Positions 34,227-46,192 of a stretch of 64,000 nucleotides of DNA are shown here, one piece after another. Every line of letters starts with the position of its first letter. Positions within the stretch are counted from its first letter, which is position 1. The position numbers and the translations under genes are program-made. The DNA is from Cladorrhinum sp. PSN259 (Eukaryota > Ascomycota > Sordariomycetes > Sordariales > Podosporaceae): the NCBI GenBank assembly GCA_033725935.1, contig MU867071.1:106992-170991 (forward strand). The letters run 5' to 3'. Under the pieces are notes generated by a model, which saw only the letters and a program-made list of their open reading frames with translations, ran no database searches and was not told the DNA's origin.

Positions 34227-35902
34227 ATGTCGTCGTCGGGACAATCACCCAAGATTGTGGCCGCCGCCAGCCTGAGTCCTATTTCTCCGGTCCCCATCTC
34301 CATTTCTGTCCAGAATCACGACGCGGTAGTCGCCGTGCTGCAAGACCAAACAGCAACCACAGATACTACCACAACCATGGCGGATTCAAACCCAGACATG
34401 TGTGCGATCTCCGACACCATCGTAGTTGCCGGTGATGATTATTCGGATGAGACACACGACGAGAGCATGACCGACGGCAGCATCTATGGCGAGGAAGATG
34501 AGTCAGAGGTCCATGATCAGCCCGCACCTGCAGCCGCAGATGCCGCCGAGACCAAGGCGGCCGCGGCCGCGGCTGCGGCCACTATTTCCAAGTCTGGGGA
34601 AGGAGCAGAGGCAGAGGACATTGACTATGCGAAGAGCTTTGAATCCCCATCAAGAGACGAGGCTCGCTCAGATGATGTATCCCAGCCAGCATCACCAGAG
34701 ACATCAGATTCCATCATAAATAATTCCAAACCTCCTTCTACTGCTGCTAAGTCGCCCTCCCCGCCACCGGGCTTGCCCTTCACCAACGGTTCCGCTCCCA
34801 TTTCGGCCCCTGCTGCCGCTACCACTGCCTCGTCCGAAAGCAAGAGCCCATCTTCTCCTCCTCATTCATCACCTACCAGTGCGCCCAACACGGCACCGCC
34901 CGAGGAGCTAATTCGTGCCCTGGTTGCATCCGCTTCTGCCACTGCTGCTGCTGCTGCTGCTGCTGCTGCCCCATCTTCTGGTTCTGCCACGGCCCCCAAC
35001 AAGGCTACAGATGGCCCAGCGTCCGTTTCATCGGACATTGAAGACGGTGCCATTGACATCCAGAAGCTGGTAGACGATATCACTAGGCGAGCTTCCTCCA
35101 CCGCAGCCTCGTCTCCAACCAACCAGTCATCAGTAGCAACAACTGCCAATCCACAAACAATCACGGCCCCTGCCCCAGCCCCAGCCCTGCCTGCATCTCT
35201 TCCCCCAAAACCATCTCTTCCCAAGATTCCCCCCCAGCCTCATTCATTTCATTCCATTGCCAGTCCCACCACACCGCATGGAAACTACATGTCCGCCCCC
35301 GCAGGCGCTCCCGGAACTACTGCAAATGATGCCACCTTGTCCGCCCAGCCTAACTCGGCCTATGCCGGCCACCCCATGCAAGGCGGTTACAATATGACTG
35401 GTCCCTCGGATGGTTTTCATAACGGCTCTAACCAGCGTGCGTGGGAGACGTTTTTACAGGACGAAAACCGATACACGTCGGAGCAGAATTGGGATCGATT
35501 TCCGGAAGGCTCCCGGATTTTCATTGGTAAGATAATCTTGCAGGTCTTTGATTTTATTCCGTGCTTCTGAAGGCCCTTGTTCCCTGTTTACTGACCAGCG
35601 TTGTCATTGATATAGGAAACCTCTCTAGTGATCGTGTGTCAAAACGGGAGGTCTTCAATTTCTTCTCCAGGTTTGGTCGTTTGGCCCAGATCTCCTTAAA
35701 GAGCGCCTATGGTTTCGTGCAGTATCATACCATTGCCGAGGGCCAGGCATGTCTCCACGGTGCCCAAGGTGTCGAGATGGGAGGACGTAAAATCCATCTT
35801 GAGATTTCACGCGCACAGAAAAAGAAAGACAAGGAGGACCGTGAAAAGCCTCCAGACCGTCAAAACTTCCATGGAGGCCGCGAGCGGTTCGACAACACCA
35901 CC

Positions 35903-35947
<45 letters not shown>

Positions 35948-36961
35948 AGAAGCCAAGCACAGGGGTGGAAAAATAGAGACGACTATAGGTCAGGGCCCCG
36001 CTCGCCTTCTCCCCACCGAAACAACCCTCGTGGCAGCCGAGATGGATTTTATCCTCGAGAACGTGGCGGCGGCTTCACCCACGATCGCAGACGCTCTCAG
36101 TCCCCCGCCCGTCATAAAGGCGAAGGGTATAGACGCAGGTCTCCCAGCCCCCACCGCCGCACATCTTCTGCATCTACTGGGCTCGACATCCCTCGCCGTT
36201 ACGGAAACGATGTTCCCGACGTGCAGATACTTTTACTCCAGGAGGTATCCAAAGAGTTTGTCACCTGGGTTCAAGCAGCTTTGCATAGCCGTGGGCTTAG
36301 GTCGGAAGTTATGTACCTGAATCCCCGGTTCCCTCGCAATATGGTGATGGAACGTCAGGTCTTAGAGGGTGTGCATGGTATCGTTGACCTGGATTTTGCC
36401 ACACAGGCCCAGGGTAAAATCAACCTTCAGCTTTTCATTCGAGCTCCCGGCACAAATATCCGCTACGATCAGTATAACGCTATCGATCCAGCTATTGCAG
36501 CTGAGCTTGTCCGAAGGGAAAAAGCCAGGTCTGTTGCTCCTCAGGGACAGGCTTACCCACCTCAAAGCCAGCAGGTGGCCTATCCTCCTCAAAGCAACAA
36601 TAACTATGGCCAGCCTGCTCCCTACCAACAATACCCCCCAAGTGCTGCCGTTCCTGCCTCGGCACCTGATCTTTCGGCTCTGATTGGCCAGATAGATAAT
36701 ACAACCCTTCAGACGCTGCTAGCATCACTTCAGCCACAGCAGCAACAATCCCACTACGGTGTGCCCGGGGCGGCACCGGCACCACATATCGATATGAACG
36801 CCATTCTTAGCAATCTTCAAATGCCACAGCAGCCAGTGCAGGCCAATTTGTATTCTGGGGCACCACAAGCGGGTCCCTATGGCGGTGCTGTCAACAATCC
36901 TGCAGACGCTGCTCAGCAGATTCAGTCGATTATGAAAAATCTTAAGCGTGCTACCGATTGA
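34227..36961 (+). CDS. nab3: Nab3-like RRM RNA-binding protein
   Basis: Exons 34227-35526 and 35616-36961 encode 881 aa. The N-terminal 400 residues are low-complexity, rich in Ala, Ser, Pro and Thr with an acidic patch and poly-Ala runs. One RRM follows at about 430-505, with RNP2 RIFIGNLSS and RNP1-like SAYGFVQY, closest in character to yeast Nab3, which with Nrd1 terminates non-coding RNA transcription. A poly-Asn tract (from an AAC repeat), an RS-like region (SPSPHRRTSSAS) and a globular domain (PDVQILLLQEVSKEFVTWV to QLFIRAPGTN) come next; the last resembles anticodon-binding-like folds such as that of NCOA5. The C-terminus is Gln/Pro-rich with ALIGQIDNTTLQTLLASLQP. The 89-bp intron interrupts the RNP2 glycine codon. 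The Nab3 assignment rests on the RRM and overall layout. Confidence 0.75.
34936..34971 (+). repeat. GCT-type triplet repeat encoding poly-Ala
   Basis: A near-perfect (GCT)n run in the first exon of the Nab3-like gene encodes a stretch of alanines. A second alanine run, encoded by mixed GCG/GCC codons, lies near 34555-34580. These may vary in length between strains. Confidence 0.7.
35902..35946 (+). repeat. (AAC)n microsatellite encoding poly-Asn
   Basis: A pure 45-base triplet repeat inside the Nab3-like coding sequence encodes about 15 asparagines between the RRM and the RS-like region. It can change length without shifting the frame. Confidence 0.9.
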
Positions 36962-38181
36962 AGAATGGGTATTAGCTACGAGAGGAGTAGATAAAAGCTA
37001 GGCGCGAACTTATGGATATTGAGAGCGAGTGGTCTATGGCATGTATGTTATTTGACGCATGCATATTGAATTATTTCTTGCTACAATGCTATCCAATGTA
37101 TTTCAGCATGTCTTGGCTTGCCAGAATCTCCTCCACAGAGTCTTGCCATGTTTTCTGCCCAAGAGAAGGTACATCATCAGTTAGGGAAAGGGACTAGGAT
37201 GATGATGAGGGGGAGACTACAAGGAGTTACGAAACGTTCCAACGGGAAACATGTGAGAGCAAGAGATGAAAGTGAGGAGAGGCGTTAATTCTGGGCTGAA
37301 GATAGTAAAGATCAAAAATAAAGAGTGCCCAAAAAAGGCGAGATTAAATGTCCTTCATCGTCAATAACATATACATACGAATATAGAGATGTATGGCACA
37401 GTTACATGCTATCCATGTATATAAATACATATACAACCCATTCATCCATTTAGACTAACATAGAGAGAGATTCTCAGAACAAGATCTCTTTGTGTTACCA
37501 GCTATCCATATTTCTCCCTTTTTTTTGCTTTACATATACACAATCGCCTTTTTGGTGTATTGTTTCATTCCTTGTTTTATTTCTTCTGTATACTAATCGA
37601 GTTATCAAACACTTTCCTGTCCTCTGCTCTACGCTCTCTCCTCTACGCTCTCTCTTCTGCTCTCTCTCCTCTACTTCCATCATCTATCAAACACATATAC
37701 ATACATAACTCTTCCTTCCTTCCTTTCTTCCGCCCATAATTTACCCAAGGCCATACATATAACACAACCCAACAAAAACAAGCATAGAGGGTGATTCATT
37801 CGTAAAGTCCAATCCATGGACGGATATGCAATGAAACAAAACAGAACAACAAATCACAAAGAGACACACACACACCATAAAGTTATAAATAACCCAACAA
37901 AACACAAACTCGATAACAAAACTAAATAACAAAAACTCAAAATAAACTGAATATGCCTAAACCAAAATTTCAACAAAACAAAAACTGATAAGAAGGGGCA
38001 TGGCATGTAAAAAGGTAAATGTATACTTTTTTTCATGGTATACATACATATATATATATAACGTTTCGTTCTTCTTCTTCTCCTCCCTCAAAGTCTCTCA
38101 AGGTTCAAGTAAGGGAGGGTGAGAAAAATGTAACAATACAACGTTTTGCAAGGAACATAAAACCGAAGCTTGCAGCCATAA

Positions 38182-38219
<38 letters not shown>

Positions 38220-38259
38220 CACACACACAAGACAAGCCCAACCCAACCAACCAACCTAC

Positions 38260-38305
<46 letters not shown>

Positions 38306-38740
38306 CATAGCAACCACCGGCAGCCAAACCGTGTTAAAAAAACCTACACAACATTCTGACGTTACAAAATGAAAACCACAACACACAACAAGAACCCATG
38401 AGTTGGTAAGTAATGAAAAAAAAAAATATGACAATGACAAATAATAAAGAAAATTTATATCCCTCTCGAGTGAAAGTAAAAGTCAATGTAAAGTGTGATA
38501 GATCCTCCCATCCCAGCCGGTAAAAAAAGAAAAAAGAAAAAAGAAAAAAAAACAATGAAGGAAAAAAAAAAAAGGGTTGGTGGACTGCCTGATATACAGC
38601 AAGCAGCATGTAGTAGTTGCAAGAAATGACACTTTAACACCCACCACCAGCTAAGAAATAAAACCCCCCGCGACAACAAAAATATCCTCCCATGAAATGA
38701 TACAGCCTTGTCTTTTCGGACTTACCCCCGCTCAAACTGC
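36962..38740. other. Convergent intergenic region rich in simple repeats
   Basis: This 1.8 kb holds the 3' flanks of the Nab3-like and SPT7 genes. It is AT-rich and contains T/C runs (37500-37740), A-rich stretches with ACAAAAC units (37840-37990) and two CA microsatellites listed separately. No frame looks coding; the Cys/Val-rich frames are translations of the repeats. Confidence 0.6.
38183..38302. repeat. Two (CA)n microsatellites
   Basis: A CA run at 38183-38218 (extended imperfectly to about 38229) and another at 38262-38302 flank a CCCAACC/CCAACC-rich spacer. The arrangement looks like one long repeat interrupted by a spacer. It probably lies in the SPT7 3' flank. Confidence 0.95.
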
Positions 38741-41700
38741 TTAACCACCCTCCTCCCCATTAAGACTCTCCCCATCCAAATCCTCACTCTTCTTTACACC
38801 TCCTCCACCAGCACTGCTCCCCGCCGTGTTCTTCCTCTTGCTAGGACTAACACTACCACCCACACCATTCACCCCTTCACCACTTCCACTCCCACTCCCA
38901 CTCCCACCTACCTGATTCACACTATGTCCCTGCCCTAAAGAACTCAACGTACTTCCGGGCGGAACCTTACCCTCCCTAATCATCATCTCCAACTTCTTCC
39001 TCTTCTTGGCGAGCGCAATCTGTTCCTTCGGCGGTCGTTTCTGCGGGCCAGCAATCTTACCCGTAGCACCCAGCCTAGGTCTAGGCCTTCTCTGCTTGAC
39101 GGGCAACTCCTCGTCCTCAATCAACGGCTGATCACCGTTCGCATGCAACTTGGCCAAGAAGAAATTCTTGACCATGCCAATTTGTTCCTGTATGTTTTCT
39201 TTCGTGACAGGTTCCGAGGGGGACAAGGGATCAAACAAGTCCGCGATGGCTCCCGTGGGACCAGTTTGAGTTTGTAGTTGGAATTGGTTGCGCACGCGGG
39301 ATTGGAGTAGGTGAAGAGGGACTGACATCATGTCCAGTCCTAGTTCCTTGTCGAGGCCGAGAGATTTAAACCCGAAGAAATCTTCGCCCAGATCTTCTGC
39401 AAAGTCTCCTCCGACGAATTGCTCGGATCCGTCATTGAATGCCCCGGAACCATCTGCGCCTGCATCATTTGATAAGGCGGGGCGCAAGAGTTCTGCCAGG
39501 TGGGATTTCATCCTCTCGTGAAGAGTAGACAGTTTGGACCCCAAACGGTCAATGTCGTCCTTCGCATAAGCTTCTAGGGACTCAACATCGTGTCCGTTTT
39601 CGTCCAGAGTATGCAGGATGACTTCCTCGGGTGTATAACGAGGCTGGAACCGAGCTCCACGTTCTGCGAAGACACCCGTGGCTGATTTCTTCTCCGTTTC
39701 TCGGTAGATGTTGAAGGTCCTGACGAGTTTCTGGAAGTAATCACCTGCGATATCCGTGATGGTGTCCATGGCTGATGGCTGAAGTTCTTCGAATCCTGCG
39801 TGGTAAAAGATCTTGGCGACTGCACGCTGCATGGCTGACCTGCAAACCTCGCCGGCCATGACGGGGCCTTCCCCCGCGAGAAAGTGCGGCTCGGCGTCCA
39901 GCTCGACAAAGGGTTCCGGGTTGTACTTTTGAAACTGGTTCTGGTAGACCTATAGAGTTGAAATGAATTAGCGATCGTAAACACTCCAAAAAAAAAAAAC
40001 ACGAAAGGATGTTTACCTGTGTCTGGATCTGCATCTGCTTGATGACGCTGATCTTGGAACACAGTTTCCTCGTCTCCTGCATTTGTCGAATATTCGCATC
40101 GAATTTGCTCGCCAACCGACTTTCGGGCGACACAAAATGCCCTCGCGGAACAAGTCGCAACATGTCTTCAAACTGGTTGATGACCTGCCCCTCGCCGTCC
40201 TCGACCCACTGAAGTTTAGGATCGATATCAGGTATGATGGTCTGCGGCTCGTAGTACGCCGGAACGTTTCGGTCGACATCATCCTCCATTCCCTCCGCGA
40301 GGGTCTCTTGCGCCTTGTTAGTGCCGTCTTTCGAACCCGGTGCTGAAGCGTCGACATGAGCACCTGGTACTAGTCCAAGGGCTTCGGCTTCCCTCCGCGC
40401 CTTCATAAACCTCCGCATCCCCGCTTTTGTTCGCAGCATCGCGGGTTCGTCCGTGTTCAACCTGTTGTCATCAGAAAACAGGCGGAACCGCTCCTTCGCT
40501 ATTAATGCGCGGTCTTTCTTAGTGACCTGCTTCCATATTTTATACTCCTCGTCTTCATACACCTGCTCCACGGCCTCGCCAAGCGCCTGTCCCAGAGCCA
40601 TCCCGTTCAACGAAGGTCCGTCAATATCCATAGCATCCGCATTGCTGAGCCCAGAATGTCCATTCATCCCGCTCGGGGTTATGGAACCAACCGGCGGCGT
40701 CGCAAACCCGTTACTGCCATCGATTTCAGAACCTTCCCGATGCGATTTTGCCAAAATCCCATTCAACTGCAATACGGGCTTCTGATCCATCCCTGGGGTG
40801 CCCTCTTTCTGGTCGTTATGCGCCTTCCGGGATTTGTTGTTCCCCTTAGTACCTGTCGCTTTCCGACCTCGAGACGACATTATCGGCTCATCATCGCTAT
40901 CCTCATCATCTCCACCATTCTGTTTCCTCCTCTCCTCCGCCTCGACTTCGGCCCTTGGCCTGACAGTAATGTCGGGAATGAGGGGAATCAGCTTCTCCGC
41001 CTCCTTCCGCATGGCATTGGCCAGCCGACGAAGGGGATGCGTCATTTCCTGGTTGTATCTCAAGCAGTTGTCCCAAATCAGATTCAAATCACTGACAAAG
41101 TCGTGCTTAGACTTGTACTGAAGCCCCTTAAGCTTCTTGGTCATTGTGCCAAGGTCCATGGGCTGCTTGATGATGTTGTGATAGTCGGGCGCATCTCTCT
41201 TGTTTACCCTGTTGAGAAAAGGGGTAGAGAATTCGGTATGCGCCTTGAGTTCACTTAGGACCTTCTCGGCAGCTTCGTAAAGCTCTTCCTGCCCGACATT
41301 TTCTTCACTCGCCCACTTACTCCTATTCTTACGAACTTCATTCATGAGCGAGCGCAGCTCTGCATCCGACGCCCTGACTTGGTCACGTTTCAGATCTATC
41401 CTCGCAATAAGATGTTTCAGCGTTAGACTCGAGGCGCCGAGGTTGGCGTTGCTGAGGGAGCCATGACCAGGCTGGCTGGTATTAGCTTGGCCGGTCTTGT
41501 CCATCTCGGCTTGTATTTGCTTCTCGGACTCTTCGAGCTGTGCGTGCTCGAGCATCGCGGTGCGATCATGCTCTAGGGTATAAAAGAGTGTATGGAAGCT
41601 GCGTTTGGCAGCCTCCTCGGTGGCACTGCGCGCTTCCTCCAATTCCTTGCGCGCATCTTCGGAAGTCTTGATTCGTGGTTGCGATCCATCCTCTTTGGTC

Positions 41701-42275
41701 TTGTCGAGGTGCTTGCCCGGCGACGAGACAGAGTGGACTGGAGAACTCCCAGACTTGGATGGCGACAGCAAGGTCTTGGCGGCGGCGGCATGGGCATTTT
41801 TGTGATGGAATGACTGCTGCTGGGGTTGGGATGGTTGTTCGTCTTCCTCTTCGTCTTCATCGTCGTCGTCATCGTCGCCGTAGTCGTCCTCGTCGATGAC
41901 ACGCTTGGCCCGCTTCCTGGGGGGCTCCTGGATTGGCGCGTGGTCGGTCGCGGGGGGTATCAAAGGGGCTGGTGGGGTCGGTGGTCGCGTAAAGGACGCG
42001 AGTGCAGCTTCGTTGTAGCCCCCGTCGTCGCCAAACAGCAATGCAAGGCGACTGTCGGCCTTGCGAAACCTTTCGGCGAAGAAGGCGCGTCGGTGGTCAT
42101 CGTCGAGGTCGGATGCCTCAGGCACCAATGAGATGGAAGTATTATTATGTTCGCTGGGGGTATTCTGGGCTGTCCGCGACAGGCTGTCATCATGATGACT
42201 GATGTTATTCCGAACACCATTGACCTGGCTCGCCGACGGGGGCGGCCATGCATGATGGCCGTTGGTGATGGACAT
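38741..42275 (-). CDS. spt7: SAGA complex subunit SPT7, bromodomain plus histone fold
   Basis: Exons 42275-40017 and 39949-38741 encode 1155 aa. Spt7 is a core architectural subunit of the SAGA histone acetyltransferase complex. The N-terminus is acidic and disordered, with PRKRAKRVIDEDDYGDD. A bromodomain lies at about 335-415 (STPFLNRVNKRDAPDYHNII, KQPMDLGTMTKKL, LIWDNCLRYNQEM), with the acetyl-lysine-binding Asn in RYN. A central Spt7-specific region follows (DEEYKIWKQVTKKDRALIAK, PAYYEPQTIIPDIDPKLQWV). The histone fold is at about 784-850 (EVCRSAMQRAVAKIFYHAGF, ITDIAGDYFQKLVRTFNIYR), which in yeast pairs with Taf10. The tail is Gly/Ser-rich. The intron 39950-40016 is at phase 0. Length resembles other filamentous-fungal Spt7 proteins rather than the longer yeast protein. 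Confidence 0.93.
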
Positions 42276-43529
42276 TATTGGGTCAGTCCTTTCTTTTCTG
42301 ATGTCGCCGTCGTCGCCTCGGTCGCCATGCGCCGGGATTGCGGTCGTGTTCTGCCGGCACCGGGGCACTTTTCGGCGTCAAGATCACATGGGCAGAATCA
42401 GCGACATCAGGGGAGATGGACGGGGGAATTTGAAGGCAATCGGCGATGTCGTGGTGATGCCTTGATGGATTTTGTGATGGATGATTTCGGTTCGGGGTGG
42501 ACGTGAAGTCAAGTTTGGAAGGGCAGGCTTGCAGTGCTTGTGCCGTTTCTGGACAAGGGGTGGTGCCCGTGGTGCGCCGATTGACCGATTTTGCGCCTGT
42601 AGCAGCGCTGCCGCTTCAGCGCTGTAATATCACCGCCTATACAAAAGGGGACTTGCAGATGACGGATGATTCTTTGTCGCGCCCGCGTTTGGATGCCCGT
42701 CATGCCTCGCAAAGTTTTGTGATCTCTCAATTTGATACGCTACAAGTTGGATATGTTCTTTTCGCATCATGCAACTTTTATATATGATGCTCGAGCAAAG
42801 CTCCAAGATGGAGATGTCATGTACCCGCTTCAGAAGTCTGGGGAAAGTTGGGAAAAAAGGGAACCTAGAAAAGTCACGTGAAGTCTCTGTTACTTTTCTT
42901 ACTCCCTCTCAGTCTCAGAGCCCAAAAAAAGACGGACCCAACTCTGGTCATACAGCGTCATGTCTGTATGTATTCACCCGGGGCATCACTTCAAACCATA
43001 GGTTCTGGTTTATGGGTTTGAAAGGGCAACTTGCATGCTGGAGGGACAACTTTTTTTTAAAGTTTAGCAGGGATTGGATAGGGAAAAGAAAGCTCCAAAT
43101 CTTTTTTCAGCCAGCACCACAGCGCGCAGCGCCTCGTGGATCGTCAAATCCCCACAATTGGTATTGGACTGCCCCAGGCTGTTGGGTGTCCCCGTTTTCC
43201 CCGTCCCGGGATTCCCGCACGCCCTTGTCCAGGTGTGTCGCTAGGTACCTACTACACAGCGGGAGGAGAAGAAACCCCCACCACCGCCACGCCACTGGGC
43301 TGAAGTGGGCTGCTGGGCTGGGCTCTCGTCAGAGGCTACTTGCTGCTGCTTGCTGCAGATTGATTCAATTTACTACACACTTGTGATACATACCAATCTA
43401 TTTTTTTCTTTCAAACGTCAAATCTCCAAAGATGCGGTGATGTTAGACTGAACACAAACAATACCACACCTACCTGATCCCTTTCTCTTAGAATACTGTG
43501 TTTCTATACTAAAGACCCAGTTTCCAAAA
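42276..43529. promoter_or_regulatory. Divergent promoter region between SPT7 and the VanZ-domain gene
   Basis: This 1.25 kb region separates two head-to-head genes. An open + frame at about 42770-43386 lacks any recognisable domain, has no good intron chain and crosses promoter-like, compositionally mixed sequence, so I do not call it. Direct GCTGCTGGGCTGGGCT and TTGCTGCTGCTTGCTGC tracts lie near 43300-43355. Confidence 0.5.
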
Positions 43530-44322
43530 ATGAGAATAAGACTCCCCTTTGCAGGTTCGCCGTCCCCTCTTCCTCTATCCTTCCCTCTGTCCTTCCCCTC
43601 TATACCATATCCTGACTTTGCCTCAAGGAGTCTTCGCCCTCCTCATCCTCCTAGCAGGCTACGCCGGCCTCTCCTCGACGCAAATCTCCCTCGTGGTAAA
43701 CGACAAGCTCGTCCACCTCGTAACCTTCTTCGTCCTCACTGTTGTCTTCTACTGGGTCGTCGACACCAACCGCCGCCGAACCCTCAACCTCACGCTAATA
43801 GTATGCACTGCCTGCCTGGGGGTCGGTTCTGAGTTCCTGCAAGGGTTTTTACCCAACGGGCGCGACTTTGATTTGTACGATATTCTGGCGAATCTGGTCG
43901 GGAGCTTGGCTGGTCTGGGACTGTGTTCGTGGTATCATAAGCGCATGTTGGAGAGGAAGAGGCTTGGGCGGTATACTGCTGTTCCTGGAGAGGCGGAGGA
44001 CTTGGAGCTTGGTGAGGATGTGGGTGTTGGAGTTGAAGATGAGGAGGAAGATGGACAGGAGGAAGGTGTGATTACTGGTGGTGGTACTGCTGCTGTTGCC
44101 GCTGCTGCTGCGCCCGCGCCCGCGCCAGCTGAGGTTGAACAGAAAAAGACGGCCCCTCCTCCAGCTGTTGCGCCTACGTTGGAAGAGGAGGTCGATAATT
44201 GGGATGAGAATGCGCTCGATAACTGGGACGATGAAGAGGAAGAAGGGGATATTGGAGTGGCGTCACAGTCTCATGGTGTAGCAGGTAATGGTGTTGATCA
44301 TGCAAAGAAACGATCAGATTGA
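43530..44322 (+). CDS. VanZ-like domain membrane protein
   Basis: Two exons, 43530-43554 (25 nt) and 43628-44322, encode 239 aa. The junction gives MRIRLPFAGVFALLILLAGY, a sensible first membrane span. Further segments are LVHLVTFFVLTVVFYWVVDT, LTLIVCTACLGVGSEFLQGF and ILANLVGSLAGLGLCSWYHK; with NDKLVHLV and GRDFDLYDILANLVGS this is the VanZ-like pattern known from bacteria and fungi. The biochemical role in fungi is unknown. The C-terminal 100 residues are acidic and Ala/Pro-rich, ending in repeats of DNWDE. The intron donor GTTCGC is unusual, but the branch (CTGACT) and acceptor (CAAG) are good. Without it there is no in-frame ATG for the longer frame, which supports the tiny first exon. 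Confidence 0.72.
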
Positions 44323-44785
44323 AAGTGAGGAGAGAGAGCGGGCAAGGGCGAGTTTTTTTGGACTATACAATGAATGGTGAAAAGACATCTGTATGGATAA
44401 TGAGGAATGGTTTCTAATGCTACTAACTTTATGCTATGTATTGGGCCTGGCGTTTTATAATTTTGTTACTCACTCTTTTATTTTAGAGAAATCTGGGTCA
44501 TATAGCTGGGGAAAGAGGAGACCGAATAAAATTGGGATGGCAAGGCTGCTTTCTATATTTTTCTTTTTTTACACTTTTGGAAAGGCAAATAAAATTGTTT
44601 TGATATCTTGATAATATTCTGGGTGAGCTGCATCTCTTCATCTACATATACACAATTCTATGATACCTCTATCTAACACCAAACCCTCATCATACAAGAT
44701 ATTCCCCCTCTAATGCTTGCTTCCCTTGAATGTCTATACAAACAATCCATAATTTCTTTCCTAAATCTGCAGTACAACACCAACT
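44323..44785. other. Convergent 3' flanks
   Basis: This short AT-rich region lies between the stop codons of the VanZ-domain gene and the LETM1-like gene. I see nothing beyond probable 3' UTRs. Confidence 0.5.
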
Positions 44786-45706
44786 CTACCACTTCTCCTC
44801 ACCCAAAACAATCAACCTCTTGATCCTCCCTTCCACAGTATCATCATCACCACCAAGCTTCACACCCACCTTGCCCTGCGAAATCTTTAACCACCTCTCC
44901 AAAGCGCCTCTCAACTCCCTTTCTCCCTTACCCAAAACACTAATCCCCCTCGCCGCACAAGCAAGTCTGACCTCGGCCGCCTCCAGTTTTTTCACACCAC
45001 CCCCTCTCGCAATCATCTCATCATCACTTCTCAAAAACTCAACCTTCTTCTTGATCTTGTTCACCAGCAGAGAAACAGGTAAAACATTATACCCTACCAC
45101 GCCCAAATTACCCGCCAGGTTCCTCGTCTCATCAGGATTCGGCACGGCCCTCAGCGTCTTTCTCCTTTCTTCCTCCTTTCCCAACAGTAAATCAACCTGC
45201 TTCGGTATCCTGCAGGTCAAGGGAACGACCTTGGGGATGAGCAAAACAACAAAAGGCGTGAACTCCCCGCATATGAGAAGGACGAGGCCGAATACGGGTA
45301 AGCGGCGGATGTCATGAGCGTACCGGATTCGAGTCAAGATTTGGGATCTGGATTTTTGTTGTTGTTTTGCGGAAGAAGAAGAAATTTGTTTGGCTAGCTT
45401 CCTGTTTGCGAGTATGTTTTTGAGGCCGGTTTTGTAAAATGTTAGGTAGGCCTTTCCAAGGGAAAAGTAGTGTTTGAATGCTGAGGCTTCGGGGTCCCTT
45501 TCGGGTAGGTTTAAGGGCGCTGGACGGGTTGTGTGCGGTGGGTTGAGAGGGTCTTGGAATGTTGGTTGTTGTTGGTCTTTTGTCTCTTGTGTATATGCTC
45601 GTGAGAGTGAGAGTGAGGGCGAGAGAAGAATACGATGATTGCGTATTAAAGGCCTTTGGAAAGAATTGGTGGCGCGAGTTGCGCGGAAGAGGATTGGCGA
45701 GCTCAT
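44786..45706 (-). CDS. LETM1-domain mitochondrial protein
   Basis: A single exon encodes 306 aa. Proteins of the LETM1/Mdm38 family sit in the inner mitochondrial membrane and affect K+/H+ exchange and binding of mitochondrial ribosomes. The N-terminus is rich in Arg, Ser and Leu without acidic residues for about 40 residues (MSSPILFRATRATNSFQRPL), as in a presequence. One hydrophobic span follows (PVFGLVLLICGEFTPFVVLL), matching the family pattern of a membrane helix with a conserved proline-rich end. The soluble part has DEMIARGGGVKKLEAAEVRL and CAARGISVLGKGERELRGAL, like the ribosome-binding LETM1 domain. It is much shorter than Mdm38 and lacks EF hands, so it is probably a distinct fungal subfamily. 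Assignment to the family is good; function is inferred. Confidence 0.75.
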   Translation of the reverse strand: MSSPILFRATRATNSFQRPLIRNHRILLSPSLSLSRAYTQETKDQQQPTFQDPLNPPHTTRPAPLNLPERDPEASAFKHYFSLGKAYLTFYKTGLKNILANRKLAKQISSSSAKQQQKSRSQILTRIRYAHDIRRLPVFGLVLLICGEFTPFVVLLIPKVVPLTCRIPKQVDLLLGKEEERRKTLRAVPNPDETRNLAGNLGVVGYNVLPVSLLVNKIKKKVEFLRSDDEMIARGGGVKKLEAAEVRLACAARGISVLGKGERELRGALERWLKISQGKVGVKLGGDDDTVEGRIKRLIVLGEEKW

Positions 45707-46192
45707 TGTATTTTTAACAGTAGTATATCACAGAGCATCTCGTTGTGTTTTGAGACTTTTTTTCTCTTTAAAGAAACGTTGCCAGTTTGGGGATGTGTAA
45801 ACTGGAAATGTAATATTTTTGGATGACGGTTACATACGTCAGTAAAGTTCGCCATGTGGCCCGTGTAAGCTATGTAACCAGCATTGTTAGCGTCATTGAA
45901 TATTGAAACACGGGTTTTCTCTCTTCATGGTATTTCTGTATTTTCCCCATAATCCATTTGGATGCCATTTGACGTTGTACTACAGCGCCCTTTTAATGAT
46001 TGGTAAAAAAAAAAGCAGTGTTCAGCTTACAAATGGCGTCTTGAAAATATTGACCCAAACTGCATCTTGTGGTGTGGGGTAGCTCGGGATGCTAACTGCA
46101 TGAAGAAAGAAGGGCGCGGGGTTGTTGACAGGTTAGATATATATATCTTAATTAAACCTCTGTTGTTTTCTCTTTACCCTGCATCAGAAGCA
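45707..46192. promoter_or_regulatory. Divergent promoter between the LETM1-like gene and the RidA gene
   Basis: A 486-bp intergenic region with a T-rich tract near 45760 and an ATATATATCTTAATTAAA element near 46138-46155, about 40-55 bp before the RidA start, that may act as its TATA region. No other feature is seen. Confidence 0.4.

Noticed and set aside
35655..35960. A poly-Cys minus-strand frame
   Set aside because: It is the antisense translation of the AAC microsatellite.
38019..38440. Thr/His or Cys/Val repeat frames on both strands
   Set aside because: They are translations of the CA microsatellites, and the regular array is not a CRISPR since there are no unique spacers.
42769..43386. 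A 205-codon + strand frame upstream of the VanZ-domain gene
   Set aside because: No recognisable motif, no good ATG context and promoter-like composition.
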